Notes: generated from the sequence alone by a model not told the origin. DNA of 64,000 nt from Kribbella kalugense (GCF_004365875.1 NZ_SODF01000002.1:1738971-1802970), one strand, 5' to 3'. Counted from the first letter of the stretch, positions 49,919 through 59,822 are shown. Numbers and translations are program-made.

Positions 49919-52228
49919 TCAGGCCTCACTGCTCAGTAATGCGGAGAGCAGCGCCACTGCGCCGCTTTTGTCGAGTGGGTTGTTCTGGTTCCCACACTTG
50001 GGTGACTGTACGCACGACGGGCATCCATCCGTGCATTCACAGTGTGCAATCGCCTCACGTGTCGCGGTCAACCACTCACGCGCAGCGGCGTACCCGTGTT
50101 CGGCGAATCCAGCCCCGCCCGGATGGCCGTCGTACACGAAGACGGTGAGGCAGCCGGTGTCGGCGTGCCGGGCTGTGGACACTCCACCGATGTCCCAGCG
50201 GTCGCAGGTGGCGAAGAGTGGCAGTAGTCCGATCGACGCGTGCTCGGCGGCATGCGCCGCTCCGGGTATGTCGGCCAGCCCGAGTCCGGCGACCACGGTG
50301 TCGGGCATCGTCCACCAGACCGCCTTGGTCCGCAGAGTGCGCTCGGGCAGGTTGAGCGGTTGCTCGTCGAGTACGTCGCCGGTCGCGATCAGCTTGCGCT
50401 GGTACGAGATGACTTGGCTGGTCACCTGGACCCAGCCGCGCGACAACTCCGCCGTACCCCAGGCGCACGTCTCCTCGGTCGCCAGGATGCTGATCTCCGT
50501 CACGTCCCGCGCGAACGTCGTGTAGTCCGGCGAGGCTGGCTCGACCACGGCAGCGTGCTCCTCGAGGTCCAGCGTCCGCACCAGGTAGGACTCGCCGGCG
50601 TGCACATAGACAGCGCCCTCGTGGACTGAAGCATGCGCCGACCCGCCGTCGACCGTGCCGAGCAACCGACCTGTCTGGTCCTCGACGATCTGAACGGTCT
50701 TCCCGCCGGCCGACCGGATGTCGATTGCATCCACGGCCCGCTCCCGCCGCGTCCAGAACCATCCATGCGGCCGCTCCCGCAGCAGCCCTTGCCGGACCAA
50801 TTGAGCGATCACCGACGATGTCGTACTGCCGAAGATGTCGAAGTCGTCGGCAGTCAGCGGGATCTCCTGCGCGGCCGCGCACAGCTGCGGTCCGAGCACA
50901 TAAGGGTTCTCCGGGTTGAACACCGTCGCCTCGACCGGCCGGCCGAAGATGGCGCGTGGGTGACGGACCAGATAGGTGTCAAGCGGATCGTCGCGCGCGA
51001 TCAGCAACGCGAGCGCATCCCCACCTGCTCGACCTGCGCGCCCGGCCTGCTGCCACAGCGATGCGCGCGTGCCAGGCCAACCAGACAGCAGTACTGCGTC
51101 CAGTCCGGCGATGTCGATGCCCAACTCGAGGGCGTTGGTGGCGGCAACGCCGGTCAGCTCACCGCTCTGCAGCATCCCCTCGAGCCGTCGACGTTCCTCG
51201 GGCAGATAGCCGGCCCGGTACGCCGACACCTGGTCGATCAGAGTCGGGTCGACCTCGGCCAGGTTCTCCCGGGCTGTCATCGCAACCGACTCCGCACCGC
51301 GTCGCGAGCGGACGAACGCGACAGTCCGGACACCTGAGACGACCAGATCGGTCAGCAAGTCGGCCACTTCGGCCGTGGCAGAACGTCGTACCGGAGCGCC
51401 GTTCTCACCATGCAGAGAGGTCAGTGGCGGCTCCCAGAGACCGAAGGAGATGCCACCGCGCGGAGAGCCGTCCTCGACCACCTCCACCATCGGCAGACCG
51501 GTCAGGCGTTCACCGGACACAGCCGGCTCCGCAACCGTGGCCGAAGCACAGATGAAGATCGGATGAGCGCCGTACTGCGCGCAGACGCGCCGCAGCCGCC
51601 GCAGCACGCCGGCGACATGCGCACCGAACACACCGCGGTAGTGGTGACACTCGTCGACCACGACGTACTGCAGGCAGCCCAGAAAGCGTGCCCAGCGTTG
51701 GTGATTCGGCAGGACCGACCGGTGCAGCATGTCCGGGTTGCTGAGCACGTACGTCGCATGATCGCGGGCCCAGTCGCGTTCGCTGCGCTCCGAGTCCCCG
51801 TCCAGCGTCGTCGCGCGCAGACCAGGCACGGTGTACGACGAGACCGCGCGGAGCTGGTCGTGGGCCAGAGCCTTGGTCGGCGACAGGTACAACAAGGAGG
51901 CGGTCCGTCGATGCGGTGACGCGGCCTGCGCGATGCTCAACGTGGCAAAGGCCGGCAGCAGGTAGCCGAGCGACTTGCCCGATGCTGTCCCGGTTGCGAC
52001 GACGACATGCTTCCCTCCGTACGCCGCTTCGGCCGTCGCGACCTGATGCGTCCAAGGCGCGGTGATCCCGGCGTCGTGCAATTGGCCGAGCACTTCGTCG
52101 GGGACCCAGCGCGGCCAATCGCACGTTTGTCCCAGTCGCGGCGGCACGGATTCGACATGCGTCAACCGCTCGTCGCGACCGGCGGCGAGGCGCTTCAGGA
52201 CAGCCTCGGCCTCACCACCTGCACGCAT
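49919..52228 (-). CDS. MrfA/YprA-type DEAD/DEAH helicase with DUF1998
   Basis: 769 residues. RecA-like domain 1 has Walker A ATGTASGKS and box II VVDECH; domain 2 has NALELGIDIAGLDAVLLSGWPGTRASLWQQAGRAGRAG. The C-terminal DUF1998 region ends in a four-Cys cluster (CECTDGCPSC...KC) that binds zinc in relatives. Family members (Bacillus MrfA, mycobacterial HrqA-like) act in DNA repair, for example of mitomycin damage. In many actinobacteria this gene adjoins the Tad operon; here about 9.8 kb separate them. Confidence 0.92.
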   Translation of the reverse strand: MRAGGEAEAVLKRLAAGRDERLTHVESVPPRLGQTCDWPRWVPDEVLGQLHDAGITAPWTHQVATAEAAYGGKHVVVATGTASGKSLGYLLPAFATLSIAQAASPHRRTASLLYLSPTKALAHDQLRAVSSYTVPGLRATTLDGDSERSERDWARDHATYVLSNPDMLHRSVLPNHQRWARFLGCLQYVVVDECHHYRGVFGAHVAGVLRRLRRVCAQYGAHPIFICASATVAEPAVSGERLTGLPMVEVVEDGSPRGGISFGLWEPPLTSLHGENGAPVRRSATAEVADLLTDLVVSGVRTVAFVRSRRGAESVAMTARENLAEVDPTLIDQVSAYRAGYLPEERRRLEGMLQSGELTGVAATNALELGIDIAGLDAVLLSGWPGTRASLWQQAGRAGRAGGDALALLIARDDPLDTYLVRHPRAIFGRPVEATVFNPENPYVLGPQLCAAAQEIPLTADDFDIFGSTTSSVIAQLVRQGLLRERPHGWFWTRRERAVDAIDIRSAGGKTVQIVEDQTGRLLGTVDGGSAHASVHEGAVYVHAGESYLVRTLDLEEHAAVVEPASPDYTTFARDVTEISILATEETCAWGTAELSRGWVQVTSQVISYQRKLIATGDVLDEQPLNLPERTLRTKAVWWTMPDTVVAGLGLADIPGAAHAAEHASIGLLPLFATCDRWDIGGVSTARHADTGCLTVFVYDGHPGGAGFAEHGYAAAREWLTATREAIAHCECTDGCPSCVQSPKCGNQNNPLDKSGAVALLSALLSSEA

Positions 52229-52434
52229 ACGCCGAGCCTAGTGCGAGCCACGGACAGTGAGTCCCGCTGAGAACGAGCTGAGAATGCACGAGTCGCGTGC
52301 ACGGTCTGATGCACGCGGCTTTTTCCGGACGGGAATCGACTTCGGTCGGACGAGATGAAAGAGTTTTCGGTAGCGGGTCTCACTCACGGTCCGTACATGG
52401 TTGAATGCAGCAGTTCACGGGATCGGAGGCCGAA

Positions 52435-52764
52435 GTGAGTCTGTCGCTGACCGCGCGCGCCGAGGGCGGGCGGACCGTCATCGAGGCGACCGGGGAGATC
52501 GATGTCGAGACCGCACCGCAGCTCGGCGACAAGATCGCCGCGTTGGTCGACGAGGGTGTCTACGACCTCGTGCTCGACCTGGAACGCGTGGAGTTCCTGG
52601 ACTCCACCGGCCTCGGGGCACTGATCGGCGGACTCAAACGAGTGCGTAGCCACGACGGATCACTGTCTCTGGTCTGCACCCGGGAACGGCTGCTGAAGTT
52701 GTTCCGGATCACCGGCCTGAACAAGGTCTTCGACATCCATCCGGACATCGACTCGGCGATCTGA
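52435..52764 (+). CDS. STAS-domain anti-sigma factor antagonist
   Basis: 109 residues from the GTG at 52435 (GGAGG six bases upstream); an ATG at 52405 would add ten. STAS fold with the phosphorylatable Ser57 in EFLDSTGLGALIGG. Such proteins (BldG/RsbV-like) release sigma factors by binding anti-sigma kinases when unphosphorylated. No RsbW-type kinase or sigma gene is adjacent. Divergent from the helicase gene. The 206-bp gap between them shows nothing specific. Confidence 0.9.
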   Translation: MSLSLTARAEGGRTVIEATGEIDVETAPQLGDKIAALVDEGVYDLVLDLERVEFLDSTGLGALIGGLKRVRSHDGSLSLVCTRERLLKLFRITGLNKVFDIHPDIDSAI

Positions 52765-52889
52765 CCGGAGCCGGCCCAAGCGAAAAGGTGTCCACCCTGC
52801 TACGAAGAGTGAGCTGCTTGCTCAGACACCGGAGTATGGCGTAGACCACCCTGTCGTCAGGTCTGGTCGGGAACCCGTTAGAGTAGCCC

Positions 52890-52913
52890 ACCGCGCCAGC
52901 CCGTTGGCGCGGT
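52890..52913 (+). promoter_or_regulatory. Hairpin in the hppA leader
   Basis: ACCGCGCCA (52890-52898) and TGGCGCGGT (52905-52913) form a 9-bp stem with a 6-nt loop, just downstream of TAGAGT (52879-52884), a possible -10. It may be the 5' end of the hppA mRNA or end the STAS transcript. Confidence 0.45.
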
Positions 52914-52989
52914 GTCGTATTTCCCCAACCCTTCGGTTGCGGCAGACGGGGGCCGTCAAGCCTGGATGGGTTGCCTACAAGGAGGACGG

Positions 52990-55293
52990 ATGTCCGCACG
53001 GCTTGTGCCACAAGCGGTGGATCTTTCGTCGAGCAACACCACACTGGTGATCGTCGTCGGGGTGATCGCGATCCTCGCGGTCGCCATTGCGATGGTCTTC
53101 CGTGGCCAGGTGCTTGCCGCGAACGATGGCACCGAGAACATGAAGACGATCGCCGCTGCGGTCCAGGAAGGCGCTTCGGCATTTCTGAGCCGGCAGTTCC
53201 GGACATTGTCGATCTTCGCCGTGGTCGCGTTCCTGTTGCTGTTCCTGCTGCCGGCTCACACCGACGGCGGTAACGAGACGACGCTGAAGATCTTCCGCTC
53301 CGTGTTCTTCCTGGTCGGTGCGGGCTTCTCCGCTCTGATCGGCTACCTGGGCATGTGGCTGGCGACGCGGGCCAACGTCCGGGTCGCTGCCGCGGCCCGT
53401 GACCGGGGTCGCGAGCCGGCTATGCGGGTCGCGTTCCGCACCGGTGGCACCGTCGGCATGACGACGGTCGGCTTCGGCCTGTTCGGCGCCGCGCTCGTCG
53501 TGCTGCTGTTCAAGAGTGACGCCCCGACCGTGCTCGAGGGCTTCGGTTTCGGTGCCGCGATGCTCGCCATGTTCATGCGGGTCGGCGGCGGTATCTTCAC
53601 CAAGGCTGCCGACGTCGGCGCCGACCTGGTCGGCAAGGTCGAGCAGAACATCCCCGAGGACGACCCGCGGAACGCCGCGACGATCGCCGACAACGTCGGC
53701 GACAACGTCGGTGACTGCGCCGGTATGGCGGCCGACCTGTTCGAGTCGTACGCCGTGATGCTGGTGGCCTCGCTGATCCTGGGCAAGGCCGCGTTCGGCG
53801 AGCAGGGCCTGATCTTCCCGCTGATCGTGCCGGCCATCGGCGCGCTCACCGCGGTCGTCGGCGTCTTCCTGACCCGCCCGCGGACCGGCGAGAACGGCCT
53901 CCGCACGATCAACCGGGCGTTCTACATCTCCGCCCTGATCTCGGCGATCCTGTGCACGGTGGCGGCGTTCGTCTACCTGCCGAGCAGCTTCAAGGACCTG
54001 ACCGGCGCGACCGACACGATCGCCGCGTACGACGGCGACCCGCGGCTGATCGCCACTGTCTCGGTGATCATCGGCATCGTGCTGGCCGCGATCATCCTGG
54101 CCCTGACCGGTTACTACACCGGCACCGAGGACAAGCCGGTCCAGGACGTCGGCAAGACCTCGCTGACCGGCGCCGCCACCGTGATCCTGTCCGGTATCTC
54201 GGTCGGCTTCGAGTCCGCCGTCTACACCGCTGTGGTGATCGCCGCTGCTGTGTACGGCGCCTTCCTGGTCGGTGGTTCCGGTGTGGTCGCGCTGTTCGCG
54301 ATCGCGCTGGCCGGTTGTGGTCTGCTCACCACTGTCGGCGTGATCGTGGCGATGGACACCTTCGGTCCGGTCTCCGACAATGCGCAGGGCATCGCCGAGA
54401 TGTCCGGTGACGTGGACGGCGAGGCGGCCCAGATCCTGACCGAGCTGGACGCCGTCGGCAACACCACCAAGGCCATCACCAAGGGCATCGCGATCGCGAC
54501 CGCCGTACTGGCCGCGACGGCGCTGTTCGGTTCCTACACCGACTCGATCCGAACCTCGCTGGGCAACAACTACGCCAAGTTCGAGGCGGACGCGCTGGTG
54601 TTCAACCCGGGCACCCTGGTCGGCATCATCCTCGGTGCGGCCGTGGTGTTCATGTTCTCCGGTCTCGCCATCAACGCCGTCGGCCGCGCCGCCGGTGCGG
54701 TGGTCTACGAGGTACGTCGCCAGTTCCGCGACATCCCCGGGATCATGGAGGGCACCGGCAAGCCGGAGTACGGCAAGGTCGTCGACATCTGCACCCGCGA
54801 CTCGCTGCGGGAGCTGGCCACGCCGGGTCTGCTCGCCCTGACCGCGCCGATCGCCGTCGGCTTCGGCCTCGGTGCCGCGGCGCTGGCCGGCTACCTGGCC
54901 GGTGCGATCGGTGCAGGCACGCTGATGGCGGTCTTCCTGGCCAACTCCGGTGGAGCCTGGGACAACGCCAAGAAGCTCGTCGAGGACGGTAACCACGGCG
55001 GCAAGGGTTCGCCCGCGCACGAGGCCACCGTCATCGGTGACACCGTCGGTGACCCGTTCAAGGACACCGCCGGTCCGGCCATCAACCCGCTGATCAAGGT
55101 GATGAACCTGGTCTCGGTGCTGATCGCTCCGGCCGTCGTCGGGATGTCCTCGATCGGCAACGACACCAACACCGCACTGCGGATCATCATCGCGCTGGTC
55201 GCCGTGGTGATCCTGGCCGCGGCGGTCATCGTCTCCAAGCGTCGCGAGTCGGTCATCTCCGACACGCCCGCCGAGGTGAACGCAGCCGCGTAG
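52990..55293 (+). CDS. hppA: Proton-pumping membrane pyrophosphatase
   Basis: 767 residues with about 16 spans. Conserved pyrophosphate-binding motifs: AADVGADLVGKVEQNIPEDDPRNAATIADNVGDNVGD, DNAQGIAEM, and GDTVGDPFKDTAGPAINP. Lys494 in GNTTKAITKG marks the K+-independent H+-pumping subclass. It couples PPi hydrolysis to proton export. AGGAGG precedes the ATG. Confidence 0.96.
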   Translation: MSARLVPQAVDLSSSNTTLVIVVGVIAILAVAIAMVFRGQVLAANDGTENMKTIAAAVQEGASAFLSRQFRTLSIFAVVAFLLLFLLPAHTDGGNETTLKIFRSVFFLVGAGFSALIGYLGMWLATRANVRVAAAARDRGREPAMRVAFRTGGTVGMTTVGFGLFGAALVVLLFKSDAPTVLEGFGFGAAMLAMFMRVGGGIFTKAADVGADLVGKVEQNIPEDDPRNAATIADNVGDNVGDCAGMAADLFESYAVMLVASLILGKAAFGEQGLIFPLIVPAIGALTAVVGVFLTRPRTGENGLRTINRAFYISALISAILCTVAAFVYLPSSFKDLTGATDTIAAYDGDPRLIATVSVIIGIVLAAIILALTGYYTGTEDKPVQDVGKTSLTGAATVILSGISVGFESAVYTAVVIAAAVYGAFLVGGSGVVALFAIALAGCGLLTTVGVIVAMDTFGPVSDNAQGIAEMSGDVDGEAAQILTELDAVGNTTKAITKGIAIATAVLAATALFGSYTDSIRTSLGNNYAKFEADALVFNPGTLVGIILGAAVVFMFSGLAINAVGRAAGAVVYEVRRQFRDIPGIMEGTGKPEYGKVVDICTRDSLRELATPGLLALTAPIAVGFGLGAAALAGYLAGAIGAGTLMAVFLANSGGAWDNAKKLVEDGNHGGKGSPAHEATVIGDTVGDPFKDTAGPAINPLIKVMNLVSVLIAPAVVGMSSIGNDTNTALRIIIALVAVVILAAAVIVSKRRESVISDTPAEVNAAA

Positions 55294-55312
55294 TACGCAG
55301 TAGTTGCTCACC

Positions 55313-55346
55313 GAAACGGCCCGCCGGCTCTCCGGCGGGCCGTTTC
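55313..55346 (+). terminator. hppA terminator
   Basis: A perfect 15-bp stem, GAAACGGCCCGCCGG (55313-55327) and CCGGCGGGCCGTTTC (55332-55346), with a 4-nt loop begins 20 bp after the hppA stop. Confidence 0.9.
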
Positions 55347-55419
55347 GCATGGACCGGTACGGTCCGTCACCTTTACCCTCGACGTACGACGCAGCGTCCG
55401 TTGGGAGGTGGCTCGGTCG

Positions 55420-56622
55420 ATGTCTCTCCGGCGGGCGATCGCTTTGCTGCTCCTGGCCCTGGCGGGCCTGGTGGCGACGGCGCTGCCGGCGAACGCCGCA
55501 ACGCCGGACGCCAACTACCTCAACGCGGCCCACGAGCTCAATCTGACGATCATCGATGCCGCCCATGCGGCGACGTCGCAGGGCCACAGCTCGTGCGTGC
55601 GAACAGTCGCCGCCCAGATCGAGCGTGATCATCGCAAGCTGAGTGCGCAGGAGGCCCAGCTCGCCACTCGCTTCGGCATCAAGCTGGTGACACTGCCTTC
55701 ACCGGCGCAGCGCAAGCAGCTCGACGCGGTCGGAGCCAAGTCCGGGACCTCTGGGTACGACGCCGCATGGCTTGCCCTCCAGCGGGCGCAGCACCAGCAG
55801 TACCTGACGTTGATCGACGGCGACCTGCCGAAGGCCGCCTCGCCCGCGGTCGAGTCGGTGGCCGACGGAGCCAAGCCCGTGGTCCAGATGGATCTGCGGA
55901 TGGTGGCCGGCCCCTGTCGTACCAGTACCACCAAGCCGGTCGTCCCCACAGGCGACGGTGGTCAGGTGGCCGACGCGCAAAAGGCGCGTTCGCGGGCAGC
56001 GTTGGTCCTGCTCGCCATCGGAGCGCTTCTGCTTTTCGTTGGTAAGAAGAAGACGATGCGGCGGCGCCTCCTTGGTGTCGCAGCTTTCGCGGCGGGCCTT
56101 GTCATGGTGTTCGGTGGGCACCCCGGCGACAAGGGAAAGGTCCCGCAAGCCGGCAATTCCGCGGAGGAACGTGAGGCTGCCGTTCCGCCCGTCCGGGTGA
56201 CGCTGCCCGGGGTCAAGAACGCGTCAGTACAGCCGGTGGCGACCAGCAGCAACGGACAACTGGACGTGCCTGCGTCGCCGACCACAGTGGGCTGGTGGGC
56301 AGCTGGAGCCGCACCGGGTTCGAAGGGTGGCACCGTGCTGCTTGCCGGCCACGTGGACTCCGCCCGGTACGGACTCGGAGTGTTCTCCGGACTGTCCGAA
56401 GTACCTGTCGGTGCGAAGGTCGCGGTGACGGGCGGGGACGGAGACGTGCACCGGTACAAGATCGTGGCTCGCCGCATTTACCCGCAGACCTCGCTGCCCA
56501 CGGATCTGTTCCAGGGTGCGGGGAAGCCACGACTGGTGCTGGTCACCTGCACCGGCGCGTACGACCACAAGGCGCACCAGTACACCCACAACCTGGTGCT
56601 GTACGGCGTCCCGGTGTTCTGA
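55420..56622 (+). CDS. DUF4142 / class F-like sortase fusion
   Basis: 400 residues. Signal peptide 1-26; DUF4142 helical domain about 28-165 (YLNAAHELNLTIIDAAHAATS...); two membrane helices about 190-235; then a sortase domain with the catalytic His311 (LLAGHVDSARYG) and Cys377 (LVTCTG). The expected Arg region reads YTHNLVLYG, where relatives have YRDN or YADN, so activity is uncertain. Sortases of this class cleave or join surface proteins outside the membrane. I chose the ATG at 55420; GGGAGG is somewhat distant. The continuous frame shows a true fusion, not two genes. Confidence 0.8.
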   Translation: MSLRRAIALLLLALAGLVATALPANAATPDANYLNAAHELNLTIIDAAHAATSQGHSSCVRTVAAQIERDHRKLSAQEAQLATRFGIKLVTLPSPAQRKQLDAVGAKSGTSGYDAAWLALQRAQHQQYLTLIDGDLPKAASPAVESVADGAKPVVQMDLRMVAGPCRTSTTKPVVPTGDGGQVADAQKARSRAALVLLAIGALLLFVGKKKTMRRRLLGVAAFAAGLVMVFGGHPGDKGKVPQAGNSAEEREAAVPPVRVTLPGVKNASVQPVATSSNGQLDVPASPTTVGWWAAGAAPGSKGGTVLLAGHVDSARYGLGVFSGLSEVPVGAKVAVTGGDGDVHRYKIVARRIYPQTSLPTDLFQGAGKPRLVLVTCTGAYDHKAHQYTHNLVLYGVPVF

Positions 56623-56892
56623 ACCGTTTGGTAGTCACTTCCACCTGTTGCCGACCGAAGTACGGCAGGCTGTCGACTTTCGGCTGATGCGCCGGGACCC
56701 GTTTCTAGGGGAGGCTCGGGGTCGTGGTCAGGGCGTTAACCGATAGCAGGTGGTTCCGTCCGGACGGCAGAATCAACCCACGGGTGGACACACCGGATCC
56801 GCCCCGGGTCCGATGATCTGAGCCCCGGCGACCTCGATACTGATTGCTACACAGTCCACTACCAGGTGCGCCACCGAGCGAGGAGTACGGCG

Positions 56893-57885
56893 ATGATCGA
56901 GGCAAAGGGCCTCACCAAGCGATACGGCGCAACCGTTGCCGTTGACAACCTGTCTTTCGAGGTGAAACCCGGCAAGGTGACCGGCTTCCTCGGCCCGAAC
57001 GGGGCCGGCAAGTCGACCACCATGCGGATGATCCTCGGGCTCGACACCCCGACGTCCGGCGAAGTCACCATCGACGGACAGCGCTACCGCGACCTGAAGC
57101 GGCCGCTGACCAAGGTCGGCGCGCTGCTGGACGCCAAGTGGGTGCACCCGAACCGGTCCGCCCGCGCCCACCTGGCCTGGATGGCCGCGTCCAACAAGCT
57201 GCCGAAGGACTCGGTCGACAAGGCCCTGGAGATGGTCGGCCTGTCGGCGGTCGCGAACAAGCGGGCCGGTGCCTTCTCGCTGGGTATGTCCCAGCGGCTC
57301 GGCATCGCCGGCGCGCTGCTCGGCGACCCGGAGGTGCTGCTGTTCGACGAGCCGGTCAACGGTCTCGACCCGGAGGGCATCGTCTGGATCCGGACCTTCA
57401 TGCACCGGCTGGCCGACGAGGGCCGGACCGTGCTGGTCTCCAGCCACCTGCTGTCCGAGATGGCGCTGACGGCCGAGGACCTGGTCGTCATCGGCCGCGG
57501 CAAGCTGATCATGCAGAGCACCACCCAGGAGTTCGTCGACCGCGCCAGCGGTACGACGGTCAAGGTGCGGACCCCGCAGCTCGACCAGCTGGCCGGCGTA
57601 CTGAACGGGCAGCAGCTGGTCACCCGGATCGAGGACGTCGAGGACGAGGGCAAGGTCCTGTTCGTCGACGGCGACGTGCGCACCGACCAGGTCGGCGAGG
57701 CGGCCGCCGCCCACGGCATCGTGCTGCACGAGCTGACGCTGCAGCGTGGATCGCTGGAGCAGGCGTTCATGCAGATGACCGGTGACTCGGTCGAGTACCA
57801 CGCACAGGACGAGATCGCTGCCGTGACCCAGCTCGACGCGCCGTCGGGCACCGAGGTGGCCGCGGGTCCGAAGGAGGACAACTGA
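56893..57885 (+). CDS. ABC-2 type exporter ATP-binding protein
   Basis: 330 residues. Walker A GFLGPNGAGKSTTMR, signature-like FSLGMSQRLGIAGALL, Walker B VLLFDEPVNGLDPEG, His-switch SSHLLSEMALTAEDL, and a C-terminal extension of about 100 residues. This is the BcrA/DrrA-like branch of export ATPases. AGGAG precedes the ATG. The permease follows after one base. The 270-bp gap upstream holds no credible ORF or strong hairpin. Confidence 0.92.
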   Translation: MIEAKGLTKRYGATVAVDNLSFEVKPGKVTGFLGPNGAGKSTTMRMILGLDTPTSGEVTIDGQRYRDLKRPLTKVGALLDAKWVHPNRSARAHLAWMAASNKLPKDSVDKALEMVGLSAVANKRAGAFSLGMSQRLGIAGALLGDPEVLLFDEPVNGLDPEGIVWIRTFMHRLADEGRTVLVSSHLLSEMALTAEDLVVIGRGKLIMQSTTQEFVDRASGTTVKVRTPQLDQLAGVLNGQQLVTRIEDVEDEGKVLFVDGDVRTDQVGEAAAAHGIVLHELTLQRGSLEQAFMQMTGDSVEYHAQDEIAAVTQLDAPSGTEVAAGPKEDN

Positions 57886-57886
57886 C

Positions 57887-58651
57887 ATGTCGGTGATCAC
57901 AGTCGAGCGGATCAAGCTCTTCTCCACCCGCTCGCCGTGGTGGTGCATGATCGTCGCGGCCGTGCTGACCGTCGGGTTGGCGGCGCTGACGACCGGCTTC
58001 CTCAAGGGCGCCGACGAGCAGAACGCGACGATCTTCATCACCCAGCCGGGCGCACAGCTCAGCCAGATGGTGATGATGGTGATGGCCGCGCTGGCCGTCA
58101 CGACGGAGTACCGGTTCGGCACCATCCGGACCAGCTTCCAGGCCGTTCCGCAGCGGGCCGCGCTGCTGCTCGGCAAGACCGCGGTGGTGGCCTTCCTGTC
58201 CGGCCTCATCGGCCTGATCGCCTCGTTCGGCGCGTGGGGTGTCGGCAGCCTGTTCGCGAGCAACGCGGACCTGTCGATCAACACGGCGGCCGAGTGGCGG
58301 CTGCTGGCCGGTCAGGGCCTGGTGTTCGCGATCTCCGCGGTGTTCGCGGTGGCCGTCGGCATCCTGATCCGGCAGAGCGCCGGTGCGATCGCGATCCTGA
58401 TCCTCTGGCCGCTGCTGGTCGAGAACCTGGTCAACCTGATCCCCAAGGTCGGCGACGACCTGGCCAGGTGGGCGCCGTTCGCGAACGGCAGCTCGTTCCT
58501 GAACCAGGGCCAGGACTTCGGTCTGGCCGGCCAGGGCGCGGGCGGCACCGACTTCGCCCTCAGCCCCTGGTGGGCACTGCTGTACTTCGCCGGCTGGGCG
58601 GCCGCGCTGATGACGATCGCCCTGGTGAGTGCGAGCAAGCGCGACGCCTGA
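57887..58651 (+). CDS. ABC-2 type permease
   Basis: 254 residues, six predicted spans, beginning ITVERIKLFSTRSPWW, typical of ABC-2 permeases paired with BcrA-like ATPases. The substrate of the exporter is unknown; members move peptides, antibiotics or lipids. Confidence 0.88.
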   Translation: MSVITVERIKLFSTRSPWWCMIVAAVLTVGLAALTTGFLKGADEQNATIFITQPGAQLSQMVMMVMAALAVTTEYRFGTIRTSFQAVPQRAALLLGKTAVVAFLSGLIGLIASFGAWGVGSLFASNADLSINTAAEWRLLAGQGLVFAISAVFAVAVGILIRQSAGAIAILILWPLLVENLVNLIPKVGDDLARWAPFANGSSFLNQGQDFGLAGQGAGGTDFALSPWWALLYFAGWAAALMTIALVSASKRDA

Positions 58652-58728
58652 CAAGAACCACCCCGGCCGGAGTTGAGGGGCCCTGGCCGGGGCAGGGAGC
58701 CCGGTCGGGCTGAGGGGTCCTGGCCGCG

Positions 58729-58772
58729 ACGGCCCGTGGTGCATCTGGGAGACCGGATGGACCACGGGCCGT
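58729..58772 (+). terminator. Exporter operon terminator
   Basis: A perfect 12-bp stem, ACGGCCCGTGGT (58729-58740) and ACCACGGGCCGT (58761-58772), with a 20-nt loop is followed by TCTCCTGT, about 78 bp after the permease stop. Confidence 0.8.
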
Positions 58773-58827
58773 TCTCCTGTCCACAAAGGGTGGCGAGTTG
58801 GCCCGACGACCGTCTACGGTGCCGCGC

Positions 58828-59622
58828 ATGACCGACTGGGCGCAGGTGCGCGACACGGACTACGCGGTCCCTTCCGATCGATCGCTGGACGAGCTGGTGG
58901 CCGAGCTGGTGGGCATGCTGCGCTCACCGGATCCGGTGGTGCGGGACCGGCAGGCGTACGCCGTGCTCGCGACCTGGATCGGGCGTGGAGTGCTGTCGAC
59001 GGAGCAGTTGCGGGCACTGGGCGACCAGATGGTGCCGCGGTTCGGCGACCCAGAGCTCCAGGCGCGGACGTTCGCGCCGTTGATCCTGGACTCGATCGTG
59101 ACCGCCGGCGTCTTCGAGCCGAGCTGGGTGCCGCCGTTCGAGCGCTGGTACGTCGCCGAGGAGGACCTGCGCGGGTACGACGAGAAGCTCGGTTGGCTGC
59201 ACGCGGTCGCACATGGTGCGGACCTGCTCGGGACACTCGGGCTGCACCCGGCCGTGGAGCCGGTCCAGATGCTCCGGCTCGGGATCGGGCGGCTGCTGAC
59301 GCCGACGTCGTACGTACTGCGGGACATGGAGGACGACCGGCTCGGGTACGCGCTGGCGGCCACACTCACTCGCGACGACCTGACCGACTCCGACGCGACC
59401 AGCTGGCTGGACCCGGCGCTGCGGGCGTTGTCGAACCCACCGGTCGAAGGGATCACGCCCGAGGTGACGAACACGCTGCGGACGTTGCGGGTGCTCTACG
59501 TGCTGGCAGACCACGGTCTGCGGGTGGGAGATGAGAAATTGCTCACCCGGATTCCGCGAAGCGAGCAGGTAAAGACAAAGCTGGCCGACGTGTTCCGGAT
59601 CGTCACGCCGTACTATCTCTGA
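58828..59622 (+). CDS. DUF2785-domain protein
   Basis: 264 residues, helical, with a DUF2785 core (RDRQAYAVLATWIGRGVLSTEQLRALGD, YDEKLGWLHAVAHGADLLGTLG, LRDMEDDRLGYALAATLT). Function unknown. The ATG at 58828 has no ribosome site, and TACGGT lies 9 nt upstream in a -10-like position, so translation may be leaderless. TGTCCACA occurs 50 bp upstream. Confidence 0.85.
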   Translation: MTDWAQVRDTDYAVPSDRSLDELVAELVGMLRSPDPVVRDRQAYAVLATWIGRGVLSTEQLRALGDQMVPRFGDPELQARTFAPLILDSIVTAGVFEPSWVPPFERWYVAEEDLRGYDEKLGWLHAVAHGADLLGTLGLHPAVEPVQMLRLGIGRLLTPTSYVLRDMEDDRLGYALAATLTRDDLTDSDATSWLDPALRALSNPPVEGITPEVTNTLRTLRVLYVLADHGLRVGDEKLLTRIPRSEQVKTKLADVFRIVTPYYL

Positions 59623-59822
59623 CGTTCCGGTGGCGGTCCGGAGGCTCAAGGCAACTACCTGGCGGGGTACGGCGCATCCGACTTTCGTCTCGACTTTCCC
59701 TGAATCCTCCCCGAGAAACGGCACGTCGCGGTCCAGGGCGGAGTACAGGTGGTTCCAGGTGGCAGTAGAGCCCCCGTCCGTGACAAGGTCTCTGCTGGCA
59801 GGCCATGGCCCCCTCCCATGGT

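Noticed and set aside
52975..55632. An open frame of about 885 codons antisense to hppA
   Set aside because: It mirrors the codon periodicity of the highly conserved pyrophosphatase gene and its translation is Arg/Gly/Asp-rich with no domain. High-GC genes often leave such antisense frames open.
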